A stretch of 42,963 nucleotides of DNA from Ignavibacteriae bacterium HGW-Ignavibacteriae-2 (GTDB lineage Bacteria; Bacteroidota; Ignavibacteria; Ignavibacteriales; Melioribacteraceae), in assembly GCA_002839805.1 (NCBI GenBank), contig PGYT01000020.1, forward strand, positions 1,705-44,667, read 5' to 3'. Positions 30,901-37,409 of the stretch are shown here, piece after piece. The notes under the pieces are model-generated. The model saw only the letters and a program-made list of their open reading frames with translations, was not told where the DNA came from and did not search any database. The position numbers and the translations under genes were made by a program. Positions within the stretch are counted from its first letter, which is position 1. Every line of letters starts with the position of its first letter.

Positions 30901-31715
30901 TGATCAATAATTTCTGGAGTTAGTTCGCCATCTTTAGCTACAAAAATTTCACCAGTAGTCATATCGATTAAATCATCGGCAGAAACGCGACCATTGTGCT
31001 CTTCTTCATTAAGTTTCTTAACTTTAACAATTTCAACAAGATTAAACAGATTTAATATATCTTCATCCGATTCATAGCCTAAAGCTCTTAATAGTGTTGT
31101 CGCGGGAAATTTCTTACGGCGATCGATATACACATACATGATATGATTGATATCTGTAGCAAACTCTACCCAGGATCCCCTAAATGGTATAATTCGCGCT
31201 GAATAAATTGGCGTGCCGTTTGGATGCAATGTTTGCGCAAAAGCAACACCGGGAGACCGGTGCAACTGACTAACTATAACTCTTTCGGCGCCATTTATAA
31301 TAAATGTTCCTCTTTCCGTCATAAAAGGAAGATTTCCAAGATATACTTCCTGTTCAACCGAATTTACATACTCTTCGGTTTCATCGTCTTTGGTAGAAAG
31401 ACGTAATTTTGCTTTAAGAGGAGCGTTATAAGTCAAACCTCTTTCTTCACATTCGGGAATAGAAAAACGTGGTTTTTCTATATAATATTCAACGAAATCC
31501 AGTCTGTAAAGCTCTTTGTTATCAAGAATAGGGTAGTTTGCATTAAACACCGATTGTAACCCTACATCTTTTCTTTCCGCAGGTGGAATTTTTAACTGAA
31601 GAAATTCTTCGAATGACTCCAACTGGATATTCAAAAGACTTGGTTGCTCAATACCAGCGGTGATTGATCCAAAAGATATTCTGTTGGTTAGCTTGTTAAT
31701 ATTTTGCTTCTCCAA
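27936..31715 (-). CDS. rpoB: RNA polymerase beta subunit
   Basis: RpoB forms the other half of the active cleft. The 1259-residue protein has an intact rifampicin-binding region (about 455-490) with GTNQLSQFMDQTNPLSE, THKRRISALGPGG and the downstream CPIETPEGPNIGL. The Asp, His and Ser positions mutated in resistant strains of other bacteria keep the sensitive residue. The start is TTG at 31715, about seven bases after GGAGG. An ATG overlapping GGAGG is out of frame. It ends in TAG. Confidence 0.98.
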   Translation of the reverse strand: MEKQNINKLTNRISFGSITAGIEQPSLLNIQLESFEEFLQLKIPPAERKDVGLQSVFNANYPILDNKELYRLDFVEYYIEKPRFSIPECEERGLTYNAPLKAKLRLSTKDDETEEYVNSVEQEVYLGNLPFMTERGTFIINGAERVIVSQLHRSPGVAFAQTLHPNGTPIYSARIIPFRGSWVEFATDINHIMYVYIDRRKKFPATTLLRALGYESDEDILNLFNLVEIVKVKKLNEEEHNGRVSADDLIDMTTGEIFVAKDGELTPEIIDQIKSSSIDEIKLISSETTVDQDLILNTLRKDISKTKEESLFAIYRQLRSGEAPDVDAAQSLIDKLFFNEKRYDLGEVGRFRMNDKLGLSIPVEIKVLTVEDIVAIMKNIILLKNGNVNVDDIDHLGNRRVRTVGEQLMQQYNVGLARMARTIRERMNMRDTENMQPQDLVNARTISSVINAFFGTNQLSQFMDQTNPLSELTHKRRISALGPGGLTRERAGFEVRDVHHSHYGRLCPIETPEGPNIGLISSLTIYSRVNEFGFLETPYRKVVDGRVTKTVDYLSADQEDEYTIAQANAPIDEQGNFIRERVKCRHKGEFPVVLPKELQYMDVAPSQIVSAAASLIPFLEHDDANRALMGSNMQRQAVPLMVTEAPLVGTGMEYKIAHDSRSMIVAEGNGIVEYADAIKIVVKYDVDADSFEALTGFDDERRVEYTLNKFNGTNQETCFNQKVIVRSGQKVKKDQVLADGPSIDNGELALGKNVLVAFMPWRGYNFEDAIVISERLVADDVYTSIHIEEFELQVRETKRGEEELTRDIPNVSEEATKNLDENGIIMEGAEVKEGDILIGKITPKGETDPTPEEKLLKAIFGDKAGDVKDASLKAPPGLKGTIIKTRLFSRKRKDADSKKLEKKQLDQLEHEFEKQKNAHYNKLIQKLTKICAGNTTSGIRDLDGSIVLRNGTVIKDSTFLDIDDVTKLDYTQEWFTAKKQSDMVKLLFSNYFRIRADIEEEYKREKLKIQSGDELAPGIVQLAKVYVAKKRKLSVGDKMAGRHGNKGVVAKVVPAEDMPYLEDGTPVDIILNPLGVPSRMNLGQLYETALGWVGKNLGVRFETPIFDGAGIADIDAWIEKANLPVGSKAALIDGRSGERFHQPVTCGYIYMLKLGHMVDDKIHARSIGPYSLITQQPLGGKAQFGGQRFGEMEVWALEGYGAAHVLQEILTIKSDDVTGRAKAYESIVKGENLQKPGIPESFNVLIKELQGLGLDIKIN

Positions 31716-31775
31716 CCCTAACCTCCATAATTGGTATAAAAATTTGCAGATTTTTTTGTCTGCGTATATACAAAC

Positions 31776-31813
31776 AAAAGTGATAAAGCAAATTTATCTG
31801 CTTTACCACTTTT
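31776..31813 (-). terminator. Hairpin between rplL and rpoB, probable partial terminator
   Basis: The minus strand forms a 15-pair stem (one wobble), AAAAGTGGTAAAGCA with TGCTTTATCACTTTT, around an 8-base loop, starting 28 bases after the rplL stop and ending in a short T run. In E. coli an attenuator in this same gap lets only part of the transcription continue into rpoBC, and position and shape here suggest the same. A second small hairpin (GCAGA/TCTGC, 31746-31763) lies between it and rpoB. Confidence 0.7.
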
Positions 31814-31840
31814 GAAATTTTATAAAAGACTGAAAGTTCG

Positions 31841-32218
31841 TTACTTAACTTCTACTGTTGCACCAGCTTCTTCAAGTTCTTTTTTGATTTTTTCAGCTTC
31901 ATCTTTAGATACAGCTTCTTTAACAGGTTTAGGAGCGCCATCTACTAAATCTTTAGCTTCTTTTAATCCTAAGCCAGTATGAGCTCTAACAACTTTAATT
32001 ACATTAATTTTATTAGCGCCAAAGCTTGCTAAAATTACGTCAAATTCAGTTTTTTCTTCTTCAGCAGCAGCAGCAGGACCTGCGGCTGGACCAGCCATCA
32101 TCATAGGTGCTGCAGCAGTCACACCAAATTCATCTTCTAAAGCAGTTTTTAATTCAGAAGCTTCAACTAATGTTAACGCTTTTATTTTCTCAACTATTTC
32201 AGCTATTTTTTCTGACAT
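31841..32218 (-). CDS. rplL: 50S ribosomal protein L7/L12
   Basis: L7/L12 forms the mobile stalk that recruits translation GTPases. The 125-residue protein has an N-terminal dimerisation helix, an Ala/Gly/Pro-rich hinge (about 36-52) and the C-terminal domain with [20 protein letters not shown], the family signature. It follows rplJ by 41 bases and precedes an attenuator-like hairpin. Confidence 0.97.
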   Translation of the reverse strand: MSEKIAEIVEKIKALTLVEASELKTALEDEFGVTAAAPMMMAGPAAGPAAAAEEEKTEFDVILASFGANKINVIKVVRAHTGLGLKEAKDLVDGAPKPVKEAVSKDEAEKIKKELEEAGATVEVK

Positions 32219-32259
32219 TTTTTAATACTCCTTATATCTATTATTTTCTTTTCAAATTT

Positions 32260-32784
32260 TTAAGCGGCTTTTTTCTTGCTGATCTCGTCAACTAAAACAA
32301 CGATATCTCGCATTACTGCGCCAATGGCACCAACAACACCCGAAATTGGGTTGTGGATACTGCCAATGATACTTGCCATAACCTCTTCTTTGCTCGGCAA
32401 TGAAGCAAGTGTTTTTAACTGATCTTTATCATAGAATGAAGATTCTATGTAGCATCCTTTAAATGAAAACTTCTTTTTCTCATCACTGAATTTTTGAATA
32501 ATTTTCGCAGGCGCTGCAAAATTATTTTCACCAGCGAAAATAATGCCGGTCATTCCAACAAGAAGATTACTCAATTCCCCATGAGTACCAGTTTCTTCAA
32601 TCGCTTTAGAAATAAAAGTGTTTTTGTATATTTTATACTTCACACCTTCATTTCGGAACAACTTTCTTAAACCGTTAATTTCTTCAACGGTAATTCCCTG
32701 GTAATCTACAAGGTAAACAGCAGTAGAATTTTCAAAGTTTTCTTTAATTTCCGCGATGACATCAGCTTTTTCTGTTCTGTTCAT
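32260..32784 (-). CDS. rplJ: 50S ribosomal protein L10
   Basis: L10 is the base of the ribosomal stalk, binding 23S rRNA and several L7/L12 dimers through its C-terminal helix. The 174-residue protein starts MNRTEKADVIAEIKENFE and has GLRKLFRNEGVKYKIYKNTF and the C-terminal helix ending DEISKKKAA. The 61-base gap to rplA is shorter than the enterobacterial leader where L10 represses its own translation. I see no such structure. Confidence 0.96.
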   Translation of the reverse strand: MNRTEKADVIAEIKENFENSTAVYLVDYQGITVEEINGLRKLFRNEGVKYKIYKNTFISKAIEETGTHGELSNLLVGMTGIIFAGENNFAAPAKIIQKFSDEKKKFSFKGCYIESSFYDKDQLKTLASLPSKEEVMASIIGSIHNPISGVVGAIGAVMRDIVVLVDEISKKKAA

Positions 32785-32845
32785 CGTTCACCTAATTCAT
32801 TTAACAAAATGACTTACATTTGAAGCTATATATTGAGTGCGTAAT

Positions 32846-33547
32846 TTACTTTACAAGAGCCGAAGCAACTTCTTTAGCAACCTGCAATCCGGGTCCCATT
32901 GTACTGGTTATATAAAAGCTTTTTATATATTGTCCCTTAGCAGCCGAAGGCCTCAGCTTAACAATTGTATTAAGAAATGCCTGAGTATTTTCGATCAACT
33001 GTTTTTCGTCGAAAGACAATTTCCCAACTGAGGCATGCACAATACCTGTTTTATCAACTCGGAATTCAATTTTTCCGGCTTTAACTTCTTTTACGGCTGT
33101 AACAACATCTGTTGTAACAGTACCGCTTTTGGGATTTGGCATTAAACCTTTAGGACCCAAAACTCTTCCCAATTTACCCAATTCAGGCATTGCATCCGGC
33201 GTAGAAATAATAACGTCAATTTCCGCCCAACCATCCTTAATTTTTGCCAAATATTCATCAAATCCAGCATAATCGGCGCCGGCATTCAAGGCTTCTTCCG
33301 CTTTTGGTCCTTTTGTAACAACCAAAACTCTAACCTCTTTTCCAGTTCCGTGCGGCAGACTTACTGTTCCCCTTACCATTTGATCAGCATGGCGTGGATC
33401 AACACCTAAACGAACAGCGCAATCCAGAGATTCAGTAAATTTAACATTTGAACCTGATTTAAGCAGCTTAATAGCCTCTTCAATTGAATATTCTTTTTTG
33501 GTATCAATTTTTTCTTTAATTGCTTTATACCGTTTTGATACTTTCAT
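32846..33547 (-). CDS. rplA: 50S ribosomal protein L1
   Basis: L1 forms the mobile stalk that assists release of deacylated tRNA and represses the L11 operon in other bacteria. It is 233 residues, with the RNA-binding signature GRVLGPKGLMPNPKSGTVT and the closing YITSTMGPGLQVAKEV. It follows rplK by 27 bases. Confidence 0.97.
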   Translation of the reverse strand: MKVSKRYKAIKEKIDTKKEYSIEEAIKLLKSGSNVKFTESLDCAVRLGVDPRHADQMVRGTVSLPHGTGKEVRVLVVTKGPKAEEALNAGADYAGFDEYLAKIKDGWAEIDVIISTPDAMPELGKLGRVLGPKGLMPNPKSGTVTTDVVTAVKEVKAGKIEFRVDKTGIVHASVGKLSFDEKQLIENTQAFLNTIVKLRPSAAKGQYIKSFYITSTMGPGLQVAKEVASALVK

Positions 33548-33574
33548 CTTTTTACCAAACTTTAATGATTAATG

Positions 33575-34000
33575 TTAATCTTCTACTGTAACACCCATAC
33601 TTCTTGCGGTGCCTGCAATCATACTTATCGCACTTTCAAGATCCGCAGCATTTAAATCAGGCATTTTCGTTTCTGCAATCTCTTTCAATTGGGCCTTTGT
33701 AACTTTAGCAACTTTATTCTTGTTAGGTTCAGCTGAACCTTTAGCCAAATTAATAGCTTTTTTCAACAATACAGCTGCAGGTGGAGTTTTTGTAATAAAT
33801 GTAAACGATTTATCGGCGTAAACTGTTATTACTACAGGAATAATTAATCCTGATTTTTCGGCAGTTTTAGCGTTGAACTGCTTGCAAAACTCCATAATAT
33901 TAACGCCTTTTTGACCAAGAGCAGGGCCAACTGGAGGTGATGGATTTGCCTGACCAGCAGGAATTTGAAGTTTTATATACCCAGTAATTTTCTTAGCCAT
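33575..34000 (-). CDS. rplK: 50S ribosomal protein L11
   Basis: L11 with 23S rRNA forms the GTPase-associated centre and is needed for RelA activation. The 141-residue protein has the N-terminal [21 protein letters not shown] proline-rich helix, the thiostrepton-site region, in wild-type form, and the rRNA-binding C-terminal domain ending [15 protein letters not shown]. It lies 16 bases after nusG. Confidence 0.97.
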   Translation of the reverse strand: MAKKITGYIKLQIPAGQANPSPPVGPALGQKGVNIMEFCKQFNAKTAEKSGLIIPVVITVYADKSFTFITKTPPAAVLLKKAINLAKGSAEPNKNKVAKVTKAQLKEIAETKMPDLNAADLESAISMIAGTARSMGVTVED

Positions 34001-34016
34001 AACTTATCCTATCAAT

Positions 34017-34562
34017 TTATTTTTCTAATTCTGCTTGAACAAAATCTATTTCAACCGGAGTTTTACGTCCAAAAATAGAAACCATAACTTTAATTTTCAT
34101 TTTTTCTTCGTTAACTTCTTCAATTATGCCAGTAAAATTGTTAAATGGACCGTCAATAATTTTAACGAAATCTCCCGTTCTAAAAATCGTTTCGGTTCTT
34201 TCGGTTTCGTCATTTTGAGTAATTCGGCCAACAATTCTTTTTACTTCGTCAGGCATAAGTGGATTTGGAGTGTTTTGAGTACCCAGAAAGCCCATAACAG
34301 AAGGTGTGTTAACGATAAAATCTTTCACCCTGTTATCAAGCTCGGCATTAACAAGAATATAACCAGGAAAGAAATTCTTGGTTTTAGTCTTTTTCTTGCC
34401 GTCTTTAACTTCAAACACTTTTTCCGTCGGCACCAAAATTTCAAGGATTTTAGCTTGAAGCTCATCGCTGTCGCGCATTTCTGTTTCAATTAACGACTTT
34501 ACCTTGTTCTCATGACCCGAGAAAGTCCTAACTACATACCATTTTGTGTTTGGATTTTCCAC
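34017..34562 (-). CDS. nusG: Transcription elongation/termination factor NusG
   Basis: NusG binds RNA polymerase, raises processivity and links it to Rho or to S10. The 181-residue protein has an NGN domain (about 6-110, with KWYVVRTFSGHENKV) and a C-terminal KOW domain (about 130-180, with GDFVKIIDGPFNNFTGIIEE). No extra insertion is present. The start is GTG at 34562, 2 bases after the secE stop, with a weak ribosome site, so translational coupling to secE is likely. Confidence 0.96.
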   Translation of the reverse strand: MENPNTKWYVVRTFSGHENKVKSLIETEMRDSDELQAKILEILVPTEKVFEVKDGKKKTKTKNFFPGYILVNAELDNRVKDFIVNTPSVMGFLGTQNTPNPLMPDEVKRIVGRITQNDETERTETIFRTGDFVKIIDGPFNNFTGIIEEVNEEKMKIKVMVSIFGRKTPVEIDFVQAELEK

Positions 34563-34564
34563 TA

Positions 34565-34747
34565 TTAAAATATACCTGTTAGAAGCTGTGAAATGGACAT
34601 ATCAATCAAATAAGTAAATGCAGAAAGCAATAAACAAACTACAATTACAATAGTTGTTGATTCTTTTAATTCGTCCTGAGTTGGCCAGGTAACTTTTTTC
34701 ATTTCCTTGACCACATCATTAAAAAAATTAATTATTTTCTCTTTCAT
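34565..34747 (-). CDS. secE: Protein translocase subunit SecE
   Basis: SecE clamps SecY in the translocon. This is the short 60-residue form: a cytoplasmic amphipathic helix with EMKKVTWPTQDEL, the family signature, followed by one membrane helix (about 31-53). The order tRNA-Trp, secE, nusG is common in bacteria and supports the call. Confidence 0.96.
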   Translation of the reverse strand: MKEKIINFFNDVVKEMKKVTWPTQDELKESTTIVIVVCLLLSAFTYLIDMSISQLLTGIF

Positions 34748-34771
34748 AAAATCTTCTTTTTACTGTGCAAA

Positions 34772-34847
34772 TGGCACGTCAGGAGGGACTCGAACCCCCA
34801 ACCTGCGGTTTTGGAGACCGCTGCTCTACCAATTGAGCCACTGACGT
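34772..34847 (-). tRNA. tRNA-Trp (anticodon CCA)
   Basis: The minus strand gives a complete cloverleaf: acceptor ACGTCAG with CTGACGT, D arm GCTC/GAGC, anticodon loop CTCCAAA (CCA at 34-36) on a perfect five-pair stem, T arm around TTCGAGT and discriminator G. Unlike the other tRNAs here, the 3-prime CCA is encoded (34772-34774). It begins 2 bases after the rpmG stop and is followed by secE. Confidence 0.97.
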
Positions 34848-34849
34848 GT

Positions 34850-35017
34850 TTATTTAGTTTCTTTAAATAGAACGTGTTTTCTTGCAACAGGATCGTATTT
34901 CTTAAATTCTACTCTACTTGGATGTTCTCTTTTATTTTTTTTAGTCGTATACCTATATCCAGTACCTTCTGTACTTTCAAGTATTATCGTTTGTCTTGCG
35001 TTTTTTGCCTTTGCCAT
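34850..35017 (-). CDS. rpmG: 50S ribosomal protein L33 (zinc-free type)
   Basis: The minus strand from ATG 35017 to TAA 34850 encodes 55 residues beginning [15 protein letters not shown] and including [24 protein letters not shown] in the standard order, which is L33. There are no cysteines, so it is the zinc-independent form. GGAG precedes the ATG at good spacing. It lies between tRNA-Thr and tRNA-Trp, where many bacteria have tufB. Confidence 0.95.
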   Translation of the reverse strand: MAKAKNARQTIILESTEGTGYRYTTKKNKREHPSRVEFKKYDPVARKHVLFKETK

Positions 35018-35118
35018 TTTTTCTCCAAATCTCTCAAGATTTAAATTCAGCGATATATTGAATCACAATAAATCTATTTTTATAACCGGTTTTGTCCGGT
35101 CAATAATCTAATTAACTG

Positions 35119-35191
35119 AGCTGACGACCGGGATTGAACCGGTGACCTCATCCTTACCAAGGATGTGCTCTACCAACTGAGCTACGTCAGC
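35119..35191 (-). tRNA. tRNA-Thr (anticodon GGU)
   Basis: Acceptor GCTGACG pairs fully with CGTCAGC, the D arm is GCTC/GAGC, the anticodon stem CATCC/GGATG holds loop TTGGTAA (GGT), the T arm is CCGG/CCGG around TTCAAT, and the discriminator is T. CCA is not encoded. It lies 37 bases from tRNA-Gly. Confidence 0.96.
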
Positions 35192-35228
35192 TTTTCAATC
35201 ATATAATCAATATTTTTAGAACTATTTG

Positions 35229-35302
35229 AGCGGGAGACGGGATTCGAACCCGCGACCAACAGCTTGGAAGGCTGTGACTCTAGCCAACTGAGTTACTCCC
35301 GC
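35229..35302 (-). tRNA. tRNA-Gly (anticodon UCC)
   Basis: Acceptor GCGGGAG pairs with CTCCCGC, the anticodon stem ACAGC/GCTGT holds loop CTTCCAA (TCC), the T arm GCGGG/CCCGT encloses TTCGAAT, and the discriminator is T. All arms are intact and CCA is not encoded. Its 5-prime half is duplicated in the broken copy at 35345-35418. Confidence 0.96.
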
Positions 35303-35308
35303 TTATAA
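35275..35308. repeat. 34-base direct repeat, copy in tRNA-Gly
   Basis: These 34 bases (the first part of tRNA-Gly, to the end of the D arm, plus six bases upstream) recur without mismatch at 35391-35424. The offset between copies is 116 bases. Confidence 0.95.
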
Positions 35309-35344
35309 TTTTTCAATTTTTATCAGAACTTTAAACGAAATTGT

Positions 35345-35418
35345 TTCATTTATCACTTCTTGAACTCGCGACCAATCCCGTTGAACGGGATGACTCTAGC
35401 CAACTGAGTTACTCCCGC
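35345..35418 (-). pseudogene. Truncated tRNA-Gly copy with altered anticodon arm (UCA)
   Basis: Starting at 35418 the minus strand repeats tRNA-Gly exactly through the acceptor 5-prime strand and D arm. It then has a different anticodon arm, ATCCC/GGGAT around GTTCAAC, placing TCA at positions 34-36, followed by the same variable region TGGTC and GCGAGTTC. After that it diverges: the T stem cannot pair (GCGAG with AGTGA) and there is no CTCCCGC acceptor 3-prime strand. The perfect anticodon stem suggests it came from a real tRNA sequence or by recombination between two tRNAs rather than by random decay. As written it cannot form an aminoacyl acceptor, so I call it a pseudogene. Confidence 0.8.
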
Positions 35419-35424
35419 TTATAA
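35391..35424. repeat. 34-base direct repeat, copy in broken tRNA
   Basis: This is the second perfect copy of the repeat at 35275-35308. It covers the intact 5-prime part of the truncated tRNA and six upstream bases, showing that the duplication extended beyond the tRNA itself. Confidence 0.95.
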
Positions 35425-35581
35425 AAACTTCAATACATAAAAAACTATTTTTTTTAATGCTTGAAACAATTTCCGGAAAATTATTTTTCCAGATATATAA
35501 TATTTATTTCTAAGCGTTAAAAAATCAACGAAGTTTGAATAAAAAAGGGTTTATTACTCTTCTTCATCGATTTCAAATTTG

Positions 35582-35664
35582 TGGGCAGGGAGGGAATCGA
35601 ACCCCCTCAGGCTTAGCCAACGGATTTACAGTCCGCCCCAACTCTCCAGCTTTGGCGCCTGCCC
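35582..35664 (-). tRNA. tRNA-Tyr (anticodon GUA)
   Basis: This is an 83-base class II tRNA. Acceptor GGGCAGG pairs with CCTGCCC, anticodon loop CTGTAAA gives GTA, a long variable arm follows, the T arm is GGGGG/CTCCC-like around TTCGATT, and the discriminator is A. CCA is not encoded. It is the first RNA gene after the promoter at 35707-35737. Confidence 0.95.
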
Positions 35665-35706
35665 AGGTTTTGTAACAGTACACAATAAACTAATTTTAAC
35701 GAGCAA

Positions 35707-35737
35707 CAAATATATATGCATTTATTTTTAAATGCAA
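35707..35737 (-). promoter_or_regulatory. Promoter for the tRNA-rpmG-secE-nusG operon, with palindrome in spacer
   Basis: The minus strand reads TTGCAT (35732-35737), 17 bases, then TATATT (35709-35714) as part of TATATTTG, which exactly fits the Bacteroidota -7 element TAnnTTTG. It lies about 43 bases before tRNA-Tyr. The spacer contains a perfect inverted repeat, TGCATTTA with TAAATGCA around four A (35717-35736), which overlaps the -35 side and could bind a regulator. Confidence 0.6.
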
Positions 35738-35838
35738 GAATTGTTTCTCTGTAGTTTTTTAGTAATGTGGAAACCTTAATGAGGTTTTAGCCAAAAAAGT
35801 ACAGAAATTATAAAAATTTAACAAAAGTGGGCCTAAAA

Positions 35839-37377
35839 TTAATGGTTCCACAACTCCCTGTCTAAGCTGCGATATTGAATAGCCTCACTTATAAATTGTG
35901 GTAGTATTTTATCCGATTGTTCCAGATCTGCAATTGTCCGGCTAACTTTAAGTATTCGGTCATAAGCGCGGGCCGAAAGTCCTAGTTTTGTCATAGCCAT
36001 TTTCAATAGTTCCGATCCGGCCGAATCAATTGAACAATATGAACGTACTTCGCGAGTTCCCATATCCGCATTACAATGAATAAATTTTTGATTTTTAAAT
36101 CTCTCCATTTGAATTCCGCGCGCACTAACAACTCTTTCTCTAATTTGTTTAGAGGATTCCCCCATTCTGCTTGATGATAATTCCTGATATTTTACCGCAG
36201 GCACTTCAATATGAATATCAATTCTGTCTAAAAGTGGACCCGATACACGCGACATATATTTCTGAATCAAATTTGGATTGCAGGTACACTCCTTATTAGG
36301 ATCTGTAAAAAATCCACATGGACATGGGTTCATTGCGGCAACCAGCATAAAATTAGCAGGAAAATCCAATGACATTTTACTTCGGCTTATTGTAACCTTA
36401 TAATCCTCCATCGGCTGACGCATTACTTCCAATACGTTTTTGCGAAATTCTGGGAATTCATCCAAAAACAGCACACCATTATGCGCGAATGAAACTTCCC
36501 CTGGACGCGGATAACTTCCGCCGCCAATTAATGCGGCATCAGAAACTGTATGGTGCGGGCTGCGGAATGGACGCTCCGTCAAAAGAGCTTTTTCTGAGTT
36601 TAATATTCCGGCAACACTATGAATCTTTGTAGTTTCAAGTGCTTCTTCAAATGATAGCGGGGGCAGAATTGAAGGGAATCTTTTAGCAAGCATTGTTTTA
36701 CCGGAACCGGGCGGACCGATCATAATAATATTATGTCCCCCTGCTGCGGAAATTTCAAGTGCGCGTTTAACATTTTCTTGTCCCTTCACATCTGAAAAGT
36801 CCAAATGATACTTGTTAACTTCCATTAAAAGTTCTTTAGTGTCGGTTACAACTTTAGGAATTGATTTTTTACCATTTAAAAACTCGATAAGTTCACGTAA
36901 AGAGCTAATTCCATATACTTCCAGGTCATCTACAATTGATGCCTCTTTGGAAGACTCAATTGGCAATACAATTCGTTTTATTCCCCTATACTTTGCTTCA
37001 ACCGCAATTGGTAATGCCCCTTTAATTTTCCTTAGACTCCCGTCCAGTGATAGTTCTCCAAGAATTATTGTATCATCAAGCAATGAAGAATTAACAGTTT
37101 CAACTGCTGCCAATACACCAATAGCTATTGGCAAATCGAAAGAGCTGCCTTCTTTTTTAAGATCAGCCGGTGCCAGATTAACAGTAATTTTTTTAAGTGG
37201 AAAATCGAATCCGCTGTTTTTAATAGCCGCAGTTACTCTTTCGCGCGATTCTTTTACGGCACTGTCCGGTAAACCCACAATTGTAATACCGGGCAATTGT
37301 TTTTCGCAATGAGTTTCAACTTCAACTATTATGGCGTCAATTCCAATAGTGGAACTGGAAAGCACTTTTGAGAACAT
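35839..37377 (-). CDS. comM: ComM/YifB family AAA+ ATPase (Mg-chelatase-like)
   Basis: ComM is a hexameric helicase that aids branch migration when incoming DNA is integrated during natural transformation. The family is also found widely in non-competent bacteria. The 512-residue protein has the N-terminal Lon-protease-like domain (about 1-170, ending of GLPDSAVKESRERV and NLAPADLKKEGSSFDLP), Walker A GPPGSGKT (221-228), Walker B LFLDE (303-307), a four-Cys cluster (C352, C354, C364, C366) and the RVSGPLLDRIDIH finger. It reads into the tRNA region. Only a weak hairpin (35771-35787) with no T run follows it. Confidence 0.9.
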   Translation of the reverse strand: MFSKVLSSSTIGIDAIIVEVETHCEKQLPGITIVGLPDSAVKESRERVTAAIKNSGFDFPLKKITVNLAPADLKKEGSSFDLPIAIGVLAAVETVNSSLLDDTIILGELSLDGSLRKIKGALPIAVEAKYRGIKRIVLPIESSKEASIVDDLEVYGISSLRELIEFLNGKKSIPKVVTDTKELLMEVNKYHLDFSDVKGQENVKRALEISAAGGHNIIMIGPPGSGKTMLAKRFPSILPPLSFEEALETTKIHSVAGILNSEKALLTERPFRSPHHTVSDAALIGGGSYPRPGEVSFAHNGVLFLDEFPEFRKNVLEVMRQPMEDYKVTISRSKMSLDFPANFMLVAAMNPCPCGFFTDPNKECTCNPNLIQKYMSRVSGPLLDRIDIHIEVPAVKYQELSSSRMGESSKQIRERVVSARGIQMERFKNQKFIHCNADMGTREVRSYCSIDSAGSELLKMAMTKLGLSARAYDRILKVSRTIADLEQSDKILPQFISEAIQYRSLDRELWNH

Positions 37378-37409
37378 ACAATTTATTTTGGATGTGAAAA
37401 AATGAGAAC

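Noticed and set aside
34035-34493. A 152-codon open frame on the plus strand
   Set aside because: It is antisense to nusG and its peptide is dominated by Phe and Asn, as expected when AT-rich Lys/Glu-coding DNA is read backwards.
35345-35418. A functional tRNA with anticodon UCA
   Set aside because: The T stem does not pair and the 3-prime acceptor strand is missing, so it cannot be charged. All genes in the window also treat UGA as a stop.
35520-35581. A possible protein tail on the minus strand just after tRNA-Tyr (KFEIDEEE then stop)
   Set aside because: The frame upstream is the tRNA itself, there is no start codon or ribosome site, and eight residues are not evidence of a gene.
35771-35787. 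A 6-pair hairpin after comM as a terminator
   Set aside because: The stem is short and no T tract follows it on the minus strand.
36812-37312. A 166-codon open frame on the plus strand
   Set aside because: It lies wholly antisense to the well-supported comM gene, and its peptide has no recognisable domain. It is a shadow of comM codon use.
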